In this document: positions 10,600 through 21,170 of the stretch, piece by piece | Layout: each line of letters begins with the position of its first letter | Numbering within the stretch: the first letter of the stretch is position 1 | DNA from: Mytilus trossulus | Taxonomy: Eukaryota > Mollusca > Bivalvia > Mytilida > Mytilidae | DNA: 64,000 nt | Direction: 5' to 3' | NCBI RefSeq assembly: GCF_036588685.1 | Contig: NC_086375.1 | Location: 42,191,270 to 42,255,269 of the forward strand | Notes under the pieces: generated by a model | The model's input: the letters and a program-made list of their open reading frames with translations, nothing else | Databases searched by the model: none | What the model was told of the DNA's origin: nothing | Translations under genes and position numbers: made by a program

Positions 10600-12065
10600 T
10601 GTCGTATACAGTGACAGTGTGAGATGAGAAGAGAGAGTTACATGAGAGGAGAGACAGTGTGAGATGAGAGTGAGATGAGAGGACAGAGAGTGTGAGATGA
10701 GAGGAGAGAGAGTGTGAGGAGAGAGGAGAGAGAGTGTGAGGAGAGAGAGTGTGAGGAGAGAGAGTGAGATGAGAGGAGAGAGAGTGTGAGGAGAGAGACT
10801 GTGAGATGAGAGTGTGAGAGAGTGTGAGGAGAGAGAGTGTGAGAAGGTCGAGACTGTGTGTGTATGATAGGAGAGGAGAGAAACTGTGAGATGAGAGGAG
10901 ATGAGAGGAGAGAGAGTGTGAGATGAGAATGTGAGATGAGAGGAGAGAGAATGTGAGATGAAAGTGTGAGATGATGAGAGTGTGAGATGAGAGGAGAGAG
11001 TTAGATGAGAGGAGAGACAGTGTGAGATGAGAAGAGAGAGTTACATGAGAGGAGAGACAGTGTGAGATGAGAGTGAGATGAGAGGACAGAGAGTGTGAGA
11101 TGAGAGGAGAGAGAGTGTGAGGAGAGAGGAGAGAGAGTGTGAGGAGAGAGAGTGAGATGAGAGGAGAGAGAGTGTGAGGAGAGAGACTGTGAGATGAGAG
11201 TGTGAGAGAGTGTGAGGAGAGAGAGTGTGAGAAGGTCGAGACTGTGTGTGTATGATAGGAGAGGAGAGAAACTGTGAGATGAGAGGAGATGAGAGGAGAG
11301 AGAGTGTGAGATGAGAATGTGAGATGAGAGGAGAGAGAATGTGAGATGAAAGTGTGAGATGATGAGAGTGTGAGATGAGAGGAGAGAGTTAGATGAGAGG
11401 AGAGACAGTGTGAGATGAGAAGAGAGAGTTACATGAGAGGAGAGACAGTGTGAGATGAGAGGACAGAGAGTGTGAGATGAGAGGAGAGAGAGTGTGAGGA
11501 GAGAGGAGAGAGAGTGTGAGGAGAGAGAGTGTGAGGAGAGAGAGTGTGAGGAGAGAGAGTGAGATGAGAGGAGAGAGAGTGTGAGGAGAGAGACTGTGAG
11601 ATGAGAGTGTGAGAGAGTGTGAGGAGAGAGAGTGTGAGATGAGAGCAGAGAGAGTGTGAGTATGAGGAGAGAGACTGTGAGATGAGAGTGTGAGAGAGTG
11701 TGAGGAGAGAGAGTGTGAGATGAGAGCAGAGAGAGTGTGAGGAGAGAGAGTGTGAGATGAGAGTGTGAGAGAGTGTGAGGAGAAAGAGTGTGAGATGAGA
11801 GGAGAGAGAGTGTGAGGAGAGAGAGTGTGAGATGAGACTGTGAGATGAGAGCAGAGAGAGTGTGAGATGAGAGGAGAGAGAGTGTGAGATGAGAGTGTGA
11901 GATGAGAGGAGAGAGAGTGTGAGATGAGAGGAGAGAGGGTGTGAGATGAGAGGAGAGAGAGAGGAGGAGAGAGTGTGAGATGAGAGTGATAATAGGAGAG
12001 GAAAGAGTGAAAGGAAGAGTGTAACAGTGATAGGAGAGAATATGAAAGATTGTGAGATGAGAGGA
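10600..12065. repeat. Purine-rich (GAGA/TGTGAGATGAGAG) minisatellite with higher-order repeats
   Basis: The plus strand is made of GAGAGAGAGTGTGAG and TGAGATGAGAGG-type modules. A higher-order unit containing GAGAGTTACATGAGAGG recurs with the GTTACATG landmark at 10637, 11040 and 11428, spacings of 403 and 388 bp. Beyond about 11640 the array is less ordered. The minus strand carries a 264-codon open frame of Leu/Ser/His/Thr repeats that is a by-product of the array, not a gene. Confidence 0.9.
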
Positions 12066-12307
12066 AAGAGACTATGTAAGACGACAGTATGTGTGTGAAT
12101 GAAGAGGACTTATTAAGTGTGTTTTGGAGAGAGAGTGTACTTCTTCTTCTTTCGTTGATCAGCAACGGAAAATATACCATCACGCTGATGCTGTGTCATC
12201 AAGTACAGGTGCTGTACAAGTTGTGATCAACCAAATCGGAAAAAAATTAAATAACTATATACAAGTTTAAAATTGTGGTTGGTGCAGGATAAAAACAAGG
12301 ATGATCT

Positions 12308-12448
12308 TTACAGCATCACTGTGTCTCTGGTCTCAGGATGGAAGTGTGACCAGAGGTTTTCCTTAAAAGTGCCCGAGTCAGTGTCAGTTACGATGTTTCC
12401 TGATTGATGATTCCAGTCTCGGATTGTTCTCGGGTAGAAGCTGAATTC
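12308..12448 (-). pseudogene. LINE reverse-transcriptase C-terminal tail relic
   Basis: Minus-strand translation reads EFSFYPRTIRDWNHQSG and then DTDSGTFKENLWSH before a stop at 12308-12310. The SFYPRTIRDWN block followed by TFK..L is the usual extreme C-terminus of several LINE ORF2 proteins. Only this tail remains, next to the foldback element. Confidence 0.55.
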
Positions 12449-12462
12449 GTACTCGAACTATG

Positions 12463-13825
12463 TCCAGTGCACGATGTTTTGTCGATATTGTCAACATCGC
12501 AATGTCAACTTTATAGTGTCGTTATTGTGTTTACATTGTATCCTATCAGTTCTATACCTTTCAGTTTACATCGTCCACATCGCATACATCGCAATGTTAA
12601 CAACATCGTAATTATATTGTGTATGTAGAGTCTATACCTTTCTGTTTACATCGTTCACATCGTTTACATCGCAATGTTAACAATATCGTGTCAACATCGT
12701 GTTTATATTGTGTATGTAGAGTCTATACTTTTCTGTTTACATCGTTCACATCGTATACATCGCAATGTTGGCAATATCGTGTCAACATCGTGTTTATATT
12801 GTATATAAATATATGAAGTATCTACCTTTCTGTTTACATCGTTCACATTGTATACATCGCGATGTTAACAATATCGTGTAAACATAGTGTTTATATTGTA
12901 TATATATAGTCTTTACCTTTATGTTTACATCGTTCACATCGTATACATCGCAATGTTGACAATATCGTGTCAACATCGTGTTTATATTGTGTAAATATAT
13001 ATATAAAGTATCTACCTTTCTGTTTACATCGTTCACATCGTTTACATCGCGATGTTAACAATATCGTGTCAACATCGTGTTTATATTGTATATATAGAGT
13101 CTTTACCTTTATATTTACATCGTTCACATTGTATACATCGCACTTTTAATTTAATTATAACAGTTGTAAAAACATTATATGTTAATTATCAAATTTCTGC
13201 TTTAGTTGAACTTCCCTTTGGGCGGCTCGCTATCTTATAAATAAGCAACTCTTACGACGGACTTGAAAACGGCGACGTCATAATAGAGTCACAACACTAT
13301 AGCGGCATCGAGAACGATGCGTATAGTGTGATTTCCCTTCAACGATGTCAACGATGTAAACAATATATAAGAGTTCAAACAATGTGTCAACATCGTGTCA
13401 TCGTGTTAACATGTTAACATCGCGATGTTAACGATGTTAACGATGTAAACAATATATAAGGGTTCAAACAATGTAAACGATGTTGACACGACATCGTGTT
13501 TACATTGTAAACATCGCGATGTTAACTATGTCAACGATGTAAACAATAAATAAGAGTTCAAACAATGTCAACGATGTTGACTCAACATCGTGTTAACATT
13601 GTTAACATCGCGATGTTAACGATGTAAACAATATATAAGGGTTCAAACAATGTAAACGATGTTGACACAACATCGTTTTAACATTGTACACATCGCGATG
13701 TCAACGATGTAAACATTATATAAGGGTTCAAACAATGTAAACAATGTTGACACGATATCGTGTTAACATTGCAGATATTGCGATGTCGACAATATTGAAT
13801 AAACATCCTGCACTGGACATGAATG
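12463..13825. mobile_element. Foldback element made of tandem ACATCG-rich repeats
   Basis: The two ends are inverted copies. The left end has TGTCCAGTGCACGATGTTTT followed by ATATTGTCAACATCGCAAT; the right end has the reverse complement, closing at CCTGCACTGGACA. Between them, 12480-13150 holds about seven units of 80-100 bp (ACCTTTCTGTTTACATCGTT, then CATCGCAATGTTAACAATAT). From 13330 to 13800, units of roughly 100 bp run in the opposite sense (AACGATGTAAACAATATATA, GGGTTCAAACAATG) with ACATCGCGATGT palindromes. No transposase is seen. The architecture is that of a foldback element whose arms are tandem repeats. The 13150-13330 centre is unique sequence. Confidence 0.7.
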
Positions 13826-15039
13826 TCGTACTCGGAGGTGTTGCATTGTGGCTGCATGATGCTGACCGTGTGGCTATGACGAGTTTTCATATTGTTGACG
13901 AGGTAGTAAGTCGGAATTTCTGTGGCTACTTCGTGGTACAGTATTTTCTGAAATAGTATCAAACGATTTGTTACGATTTAGTGGAGACAGAGTGTGTGAT
14001 TTATATTATAATATATATTATATAAATAAATACATGATTTGTAATACGTTAAAGGTATAAAAATTCATAAGATTTCCGAATGAGATTAGGTTCTATCCGG
14101 GCACTCTGGTTCAAAACCTTGGTTCTATCCGGGTTTATTTTTGTGTTCGAAACCACGGTAACTGGTTCAACATCCGGGTTATAACAACGCAACGTATTGG
14201 TTATATCAGGGTTCTTTTCTAATGTTAACTTTGAGAAGATATCCGCAACTCAAGTATCCGAATAAAATGATAAAGTGGATCAAAGACGCTTAATTATCTT
14301 GTTAATAATAAATATAATGGTACTCTTTAAACAAAATTAAGTCTACTGCTATGCAGGTTATGTGTTGCCGTATTGCATGCGTATAAGATATGGTACAATG
14401 AAAGGTTTACACGTGGTCAGTGTGACGATTTTCTCCCATGATCGTATCACACAAAAGTAGTTTTAATAATCACGTTTTTACACTTGTTTTGTATGTGTAC
14501 GTTTTCAAGGACTTTTAAAGGGTGGACATTTAAGTACCGAGGTTATTGAGAACAAAATAAATACATGTATTTAAATGACTATCATTGTGAATGGATATTT
14601 TTCATAGATAAGCTATAAGTAGCTTTCTCGAAAAGTCAGGTAAAATAACTTAAAAACGTTTAATTTTTAAATATCTTTTAACAGTTATCTGAATCATTGC
14701 AGTTCGAAATTTATACAAGACAAGACAGTATTTTATTCATTCCTATTTTCACAGTTGGTTTAATTTGAACCAGTTTCCGGTCACCGCAAGATATTTCCTT
14801 CCTTAATAGTTCCTTCCAAAATCGTACATACTCTTATAACATAACCGGCTCTTATAAAACTTGACTTTTTCATTTGGAACATAATCAACAATCTGAGAGT
14901 TTCAGCATGACCAAATTTAGATATAAACATTATGATAGTTTCAAAATGACCACATTTATCTGACAATCTCAGAGTGTCAATTATTATAGGCTAAGGGCCA
15001 AGTTAATAAAGATTTAGTAATTCTAAACTAGTTGAGATG
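13826..15039. other. No identifiable feature
   Basis: AT-rich non-coding sequence. GGTTCTATCCGGG recurs near 14090 and 14120 and GGTTATATCAGGGTT follows near 14198, hinting at a short decayed repeat. Confidence 0.4.
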
Positions 15040-15260
15040 CAAACACCAAGTCATTACAGAGAGACATAAAACGAACACAGGGACATTCATACTCATACGT
15101 CAAAAATAAACTATCAACAACATTGCTAAAAACGACAAAGAGACAATACATAAAACACGAAATAAAAATCTAAAGACTAGTAAGCAATACGAACCCACAC
15201 ACAAAGTTGGGCTGATTACAGGTGCTCCGTAATGGTAAGCAGATCCTGCTCTACGTTTGG
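15040..15260 (+). repeat. Dispersed repeat family C, diverged copy
   Basis: Contains AAAATAAACTATCAACAACA, AAAAACGACAAAGAGACAA and GGGCTGATTACAGGTGCTCC. This is the motif order of 4925-5115, with an extension ending in GCTCTACGTTTGGCATC. Confidence 0.5.
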
Positions 15261-17682
15261 CATCTATCGTGTTGCTCGTGTTAGTACAAACCTGGTGATC
15301 AGTCTAAGTTGGGAGGTAAATTTCGGGGGGGGGGGGGGAGGGACGGGACTGCAATTTAGATAACTCGAACATATCTGCCGTCATCTGGGGGAACCAACCC
15401 TCTATCAAGAAAATCATGATAGGAAATACATGATCAGGAATATCATATCAATTGGAGTCATTAGTCTTGTCAACTGTTAGCATTATCAATGTGTATAATG
15501 TTGCTATTGTAGCATTTTCAATTTGTACAAATAGCAGATTAATTATTCACCTTGACTTTCATGTTTCAGAAATACATGGGATACAATATCAGTATTGAAC
15601 TCCCGTTTAACGTCATGCTTATGACTGTATTATATATATAAGAGACATGCCTTGTTAAAAGGAATAATCGGTTAATGAGCGTTTGGTTTCTGTCGGTGTT
15701 TGTATGTTTGTACAGAACTCAATGTGCTAGTGTACAGCTGACGTGTTATTACCGTGCGTGTTCTATAATTGGGTTACCGGTGGAAAAGCAAATTAAAGTG
15801 ATATCTCATTTATTTTGGCTAAATTGACTAAAATTTATCATCAGGTTTTAAGTATAATGTGAGCCTACATAGATTGCAATTGATGTTGACCATACCTAGC
15901 ATGTTTCGCATAAGTAATTAAATACATGTTTCCTAAACTGTCAGCAGTAGATACAAACAAGTTACAATCCGTACTTTGTTTTCATTCTTTAAATAATATG
16001 TTCACCATGGTTTGAAGTTTTACAATTGAACGGTTCAAATTCATCGATGTGGGACATCATAGTTTCGACCATCGGTCTGGTTGGTTAAAACACTTAAAAA
16101 CTCGCAAAGCTCTATTAAGCAATCACCCAGATTTATGGCGGGGTATGTGAAACGTATAATTAGCTTTTTTTTTGTTTTGTTTTCTTCTTTTTTTTGTAGA
16201 CTGTTTGCCTTTTTGACATTATTTTTCTCATTTTGGCCCTGTTTTTTCTTCAAATTTGTGATTTGCTATTGTCCACTTTGTATCATCTTTAACAGGATTA
16301 TTTTTTTTGTAACTACTCTCTATGGTTTGCTTTATTTATCGGTAAGATGTTCGGTTTGAGATTTACGTAAACAGCAAAAAATATTAATAATAAAAGATCT
16401 TTTTAGAAGTTACTGCCATTGAAAAGAGATTTGTTTTGACAAATTTTTGTTTTTTCTTTTATTTTGAAAATTAAAACAGACCAGCAGAAACTGTAATAAC
16501 AAATTATCAGTAATTCCAGACATACAAATATGCAAATGTGACTGGAACCGATGATTTTGGCGAATTACAGTCTGGTGGTTTTTGCCCGGATTCCTACTAT
16601 AGATATATCATTAGAATATTGTGTTATGAATATCATCGTAAAAACGATTATAGAGAGATACTGGAATGACATAATATGAGCAATTCAAGATCTACAAAGT
16701 TGGCATTTTTGTCTTTTTTTTGTCTATACACACATGGTGTTTTTTTACGAATTTTAACATACTATAATTTTGAAAACAGAAATAGATAGACAGAAACTGT
16801 AAAGAGTAAAAATTATCAGCAAAAAAAAACCAATCTTTATTTGTTGTTAATGAAACCACTGCTTACATCGTATACGTTTAGAAAGTTTTTCACAAGAAAT
16901 TTATTTGGACATTTATTGCGTTTTTGCCTATTATAATTTGAAAACTGTTAATGATAAACAGAGATGGTCAGCCATAAAAAAAAAATTGCACAAATCACAA
17001 TGTAACTATAACTGTCATTTCGCTTCTTATGAGAGTAATCATGGTTCTTTTGAAAATGACGATAACAACATATTTTTTCAAATTTTCTTTTTATCTTTAA
17101 AACTGTTTATAGAAACTTAAGAAACAAGGTCTCTCAAAAGGAAATTTATTAATTTTCAATTAACTATTTGTAGAAGTATTACCTTTCAGTAAATGTTTTG
17201 ACCATTTTTGATTAATTGACAGTCCGTGTCGTTAATCATACGATATTATTTTCGCCTTTTGGAATATGATTGCCTAAGAAACATGATATTTTTATTAGTT
17301 TTTATTGGCTTAGAAGTAGCGGTCAGTAACTGCGAGTACTCTCAGATCTAGTAAAGGAATTTTAATTTAAATTTTTCCTGGAGTTTTATATTTTTCATTA
17401 ATTCATCTTTTTCTGAATGTAAAGAACCATGCATAGATTTTACACCTGTGGTCGATGACCCTTTGCAGGGCAGTGTTTGTACCGCCGCAAGGAAACATAC
17501 CTTCGTGTTCCTGTTGAGGACCAACGCAGTACCTCCGGTTTGACCAACTTTGAAGTACTTGATTTATTTTTTAATTTTTTAAATTGTTATCAAGACTATG
17601 CATTATGAATATACTGAATACTAATATTTTTCATCTTTAAGAAATATTTATGTGTAAGAAATCTGAAAAGAATTCGCACAAG
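15261..17682. other. No identifiable feature
   Basis: AT-rich intergenic DNA with a G run near 15327-15340 and several poly-T tracts. Short open frames here have no recognisable domain. Confidence 0.4.
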
Positions 17683-17685
17683 GAA

Positions 17686-18545
17686 ACTAGAGGCTCTCAA
17701 GAGCCTGCAGTATCGCTCACCTGATTCTACTTGTGTTTTTGAAATCATATAAAAAAAATATAAAATTTGGCTAAAAGTGACAACACAACCTCATTCGGAA
17801 AGGAACATGTTTAATTCCATTCAAAAGTCCCCCCACTGGCGGCCATCTTGGATGACGGATCGGCTACAAAGTAACAACACTTGGTCAGCACCTCATAAGG
17901 AACATTCATGCCATGTTTGGTTTTATTCCATTAAGTGGTTCTCTAAAAGAAGTCATTTGTATGCATTTCCCTTAGGGTCCTATATTAAACTAAGTCCACC
18001 GCAGGCGGCCATCTTGAATGATGGATCAGCTAAAAAGTAACAACACTTGGTCAGCACCCCATAAGGAACATTCATGCTATGTTTGGTTTTATTCCATTCA
18101 GTGGTTCTCTAAAAGAAGTCATTTGTATGCATTTCCCATAGGGTCCTATGTTAAACTAATTCCCCGGCTGGTGGCCATCTTGGATGATGGATCGGCAACA
18201 AAGTAACAACACTTGGTCAGCACCTCATAAGGAACATTCATGCCATGTTTGGTTTCATTCGATTCAGTGGTTCTCTAAAAGAAGTCATTTGTATGCATTT
18301 CCCATAGTGTCCTATGTTAAACTAAGTCCCCCGCTGGCGGCCATCTTGGATGATGGATCGGCTACAAAGTAACAACACTTGGCCAGCACTTCATAAGGAA
18401 CATTCATGCCATGTTTGGTTCCATTACATTCAGTGGTTCTCTAGAAGAAGTTCAAAATGAAAATTGTTAACGACGACGACGGACGACGGACGCCAAGTGG
18501 TGAGAAAAGCTCACTTGGCCCTTCGGGCCAGGTGAGCTAAAAAAG
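17686..18545 (+). mobile_element. Pearl/Helentron-associated-like element with 166-bp core repeats
   Basis: The 5' part has the hairpin AGGCTCTCAAGAGCCT (17691-17706) followed by GCTCACCTG. The 3' part has a 13-bp stem at 18509-18537 (GCTCACTTGGCCC, loop TTC, GGGCCAGGTGAGC) immediately followed by TAA, so the last bases read CTAA. GCTCACCTG and CAGGTGAGC are inverted subterminal repeats. The core is four tandem units with a period of exactly 166 bp (TTGGTCAGCA at 17881, 18047, 18213; TTGGCCAGCA at 18379), followed by ACGACGGACGACGGACG. Subterminal inverted repeats, a tandem core and a 3' hairpin before CTRR fit non-autonomous Helentron-type (HINE) and bivalve 'pearl' elements. Short open frames inside each unit are repeat by-products. 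Confidence 0.75.
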
Positions 18546-20649
18546 GGCATTACGGGATGTCCATTTGATATTTGGAGAGGGTGAGCAGGAGGATATACAC
18601 GGATTGAATATTCATTTTCATCTATAATATCTAATATACTTCTTCACATGCTTATTTTTCTCTCCGCTGAAATTAATTTTCCCTTTTGTACAAATTATTA
18701 TGTATTTACCAGACCCTAATTTTTATTTTAAAAAAATACAATATCCTCCCCCGAAAATTAAAAATTTGGCCGTTTACTGCTTCAAAAATTTTATTGAATA
18801 ACTAAACTTGAAATTCTCAATATTATCTCCATCAACGGATGAACAAATCCAAATGCAAGTTTTCTGGCAAATGTCATCAACAGATAAATTGGATGAGCCT
18901 GTTCAAAGTCAGTATCCTCCAGTCTGGCCTTTATTATAGTTTAAACTTTTGTATCTTTCGTTCATTTATATATATATCGGAGTTTAGTGTGACGTACGTC
19001 CATTTTCGCTGAGCTAGTATAAATTGCTAATCAGGAGCCCAACTGTATCAACTGTGATAACTTCGACGTCAAGTGTTTAAAATACTGCTAGACATTTGAA
19101 ACAAGACAGTTACGCGATTCCCCCTTTAATATAAGCATTGTCATATTATCTATTTTTCTCGGTTTGTATGCAAGAACTTTAATGCGAAAAGAAAGGGAAA
19201 GATACCAAGAATAAACTGAAAGTAAGCATAGTGTTGATAAAGGTTTAATCCATGTTCTCAAACGCATGTGCACGAGAACCGGTTCAAACTAGAATAAGGT
19301 CAAATTAACAATGCTTCTGGTAATTCATTATCTCCAATGATTTTTTTAGGACTTGACGTATCTGGGTTGTAAGTAGCATTTACGCAAACGATTGGTTTTA
19401 TTTTTACTGAATAAATGTGTTGTTCATGTTATTTAGACTTTCTGAATCAATAAAAAGCAATATGAATACGTATTTTCTTTGTTCAAATATCACACATGAT
19501 ATGCATATCTTTCTAAACATGTCTGTGTGTATTTATAGTGTGTTTCATATTATGACGACAGCTAGGATAAATCAATAGTGTGTGTGTGTATTTGGTTACA
19601 TATCTGTTCTCATTGTTGTATCAAAGACGAAAAAAAATGTATTTTACGATCATTATAATGATTTTCTTTTTCGAAACAATCAAATTATGATATGGTAAAC
19701 AAATGAAAACTGGATCAGTCACGATATAAACGACTTTCTGTTTCATATTATAATGTATACAAACTTATACATGCAGCTGTTCCATTTTGAATATTTTACA
19801 TATGATACATTCATTTTATTTAACATTAATTTTTATAAATCAAGAAAACTTATTGGCCGTGGTGGACAACACGAGTGACATTACATTACTATTTATCAAA
19901 GTTATACAAAGTTAGACTAGTCATGAATATTGTGCATGCGAGTGTGCAGTGCAGAACGAGAACTATAGAACCGTTACAGCTATATTTTCTGATTAATCAT
20001 TTCGCCTAACATTTAAATATCTATTTATATATTTACATTGATTTAAGTGTAATCATTTTCGTTGATTACTTTACATTCTCGTGAGTTAATAGATTACACA
20101 ATTTCCTTATGTGTACACGCTTACTAACGATGATTTTCCATATGCATTTTCAGTTTAAATTAGGTATTGAATACAGAATCACTTCAAGAGGCAAAAATTA
20201 GGGAAACGTACTCCTTTCATTGCTGGGTCTGATTTCGGAGAAGCTGGGTGCTCGTTCCTCTTATGGAGTTTTATCTATGATTAATTCCGAGTTTTTACCT
20301 ATTCGGTTACATTCATTGTTTTATAGTTAGGGGGCCCCGGTCCACCCACTTATTTTCCAAATACTGGATTCGTAAAATTAATTAAAAACTAATAAAGTTT
20401 TGATAGAATTTTAAAGTTTGCAACGAATGTGATAACCGTTTGTCTTTGAAATTCTGCATACAAGTTAAATTCAAAAACTTAAGTTCAACCCGCCAAAGTT
20501 TACTAAATAAAACTGTTTTAACTATAAAGACGCTCATACATGTATCCCTCCTTGGGTATCATAACTTTTCTGATCATCTTTCCCGAATTCTAAAATTCAC
20601 ATCGAATGCAGCAAATGACTACACAATTTGATATGTACGTTAACTATAC
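18546..20649. other. No identifiable feature
   Basis: AT-rich non-coding sequence upstream of the transporter gene. Any promoter or 5' untranslated exon could lie here, but none can be pinned down by eye. Confidence 0.4.
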
Positions 20650-20800
20650 CAGGAACTACTACCCCTTCCCGGGCACCTGGGTTAACCCCACTCTTTGGTT
20701 AAAACTTACTCAATCTCAGTGTTGTTTTACCATGATGTTGTGTGTTTTGTTGGACGTTTTTGGTGTTTGGTTAGAACTTTGGAATCTTCTTACTCTTTTT
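20650..20800 (-). repeat. Dispersed repeat family C, minus-strand copy
   Basis: Contains CCTTCCCGGGCACCTGGGTT and TGATGTTGTGTGTTTTGTTG, the reverse complement of the family C motif order around the GGTGCTCC block and the ACACAA segment. Diverged. Confidence 0.35.
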
Positions 20801-21170
20801 TACAACCCGATTGACTAAAGAGAGCAGATGTCTCATTTTGAACAACATAAAAAAAAATGCATTTTATTGTACAAAGAAGAGATGAACATACTCCGTAAAA
20901 AAATCATCAAATTATAAACGAATTATTTACATTATTAATTCGCATGCACAAAACATACCACTGTCATGAACATCAAGAATGATCAAATTGACAAATTATA
21001 CATATGTAAGGTGCGGTGTTTGAAAAAAGTTAGATAGATTATGAATGTGATGTACCAATTAGTCTTTGATATAAATATTTACAGATGATAAAGCTATGAC
21101 ATCGTTGATGTGAGTTAACAAATGACAGAAACATCGAGCATACTACCAGCATCGAATTACAGAAGCAACG

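Noticed and set aside
11389-12183. 264-codon minus-strand open frame rich in Leu, Ser, His and Thr
   Set aside because: It is the translation of the purine/pyrimidine minisatellite; codon content follows the repeat, and other frames of the array are equally open.
12404-13240. Several short frames in the ACATCG repeats
   Set aside because: Tandem-repeat artefacts on both strands.
17777-18372. Three similar 62-87-codon frames (NNTWSAPHKEHSC)
   Set aside because: They repeat with the 166-bp unit of the pearl-like element; no independent sign of coding.
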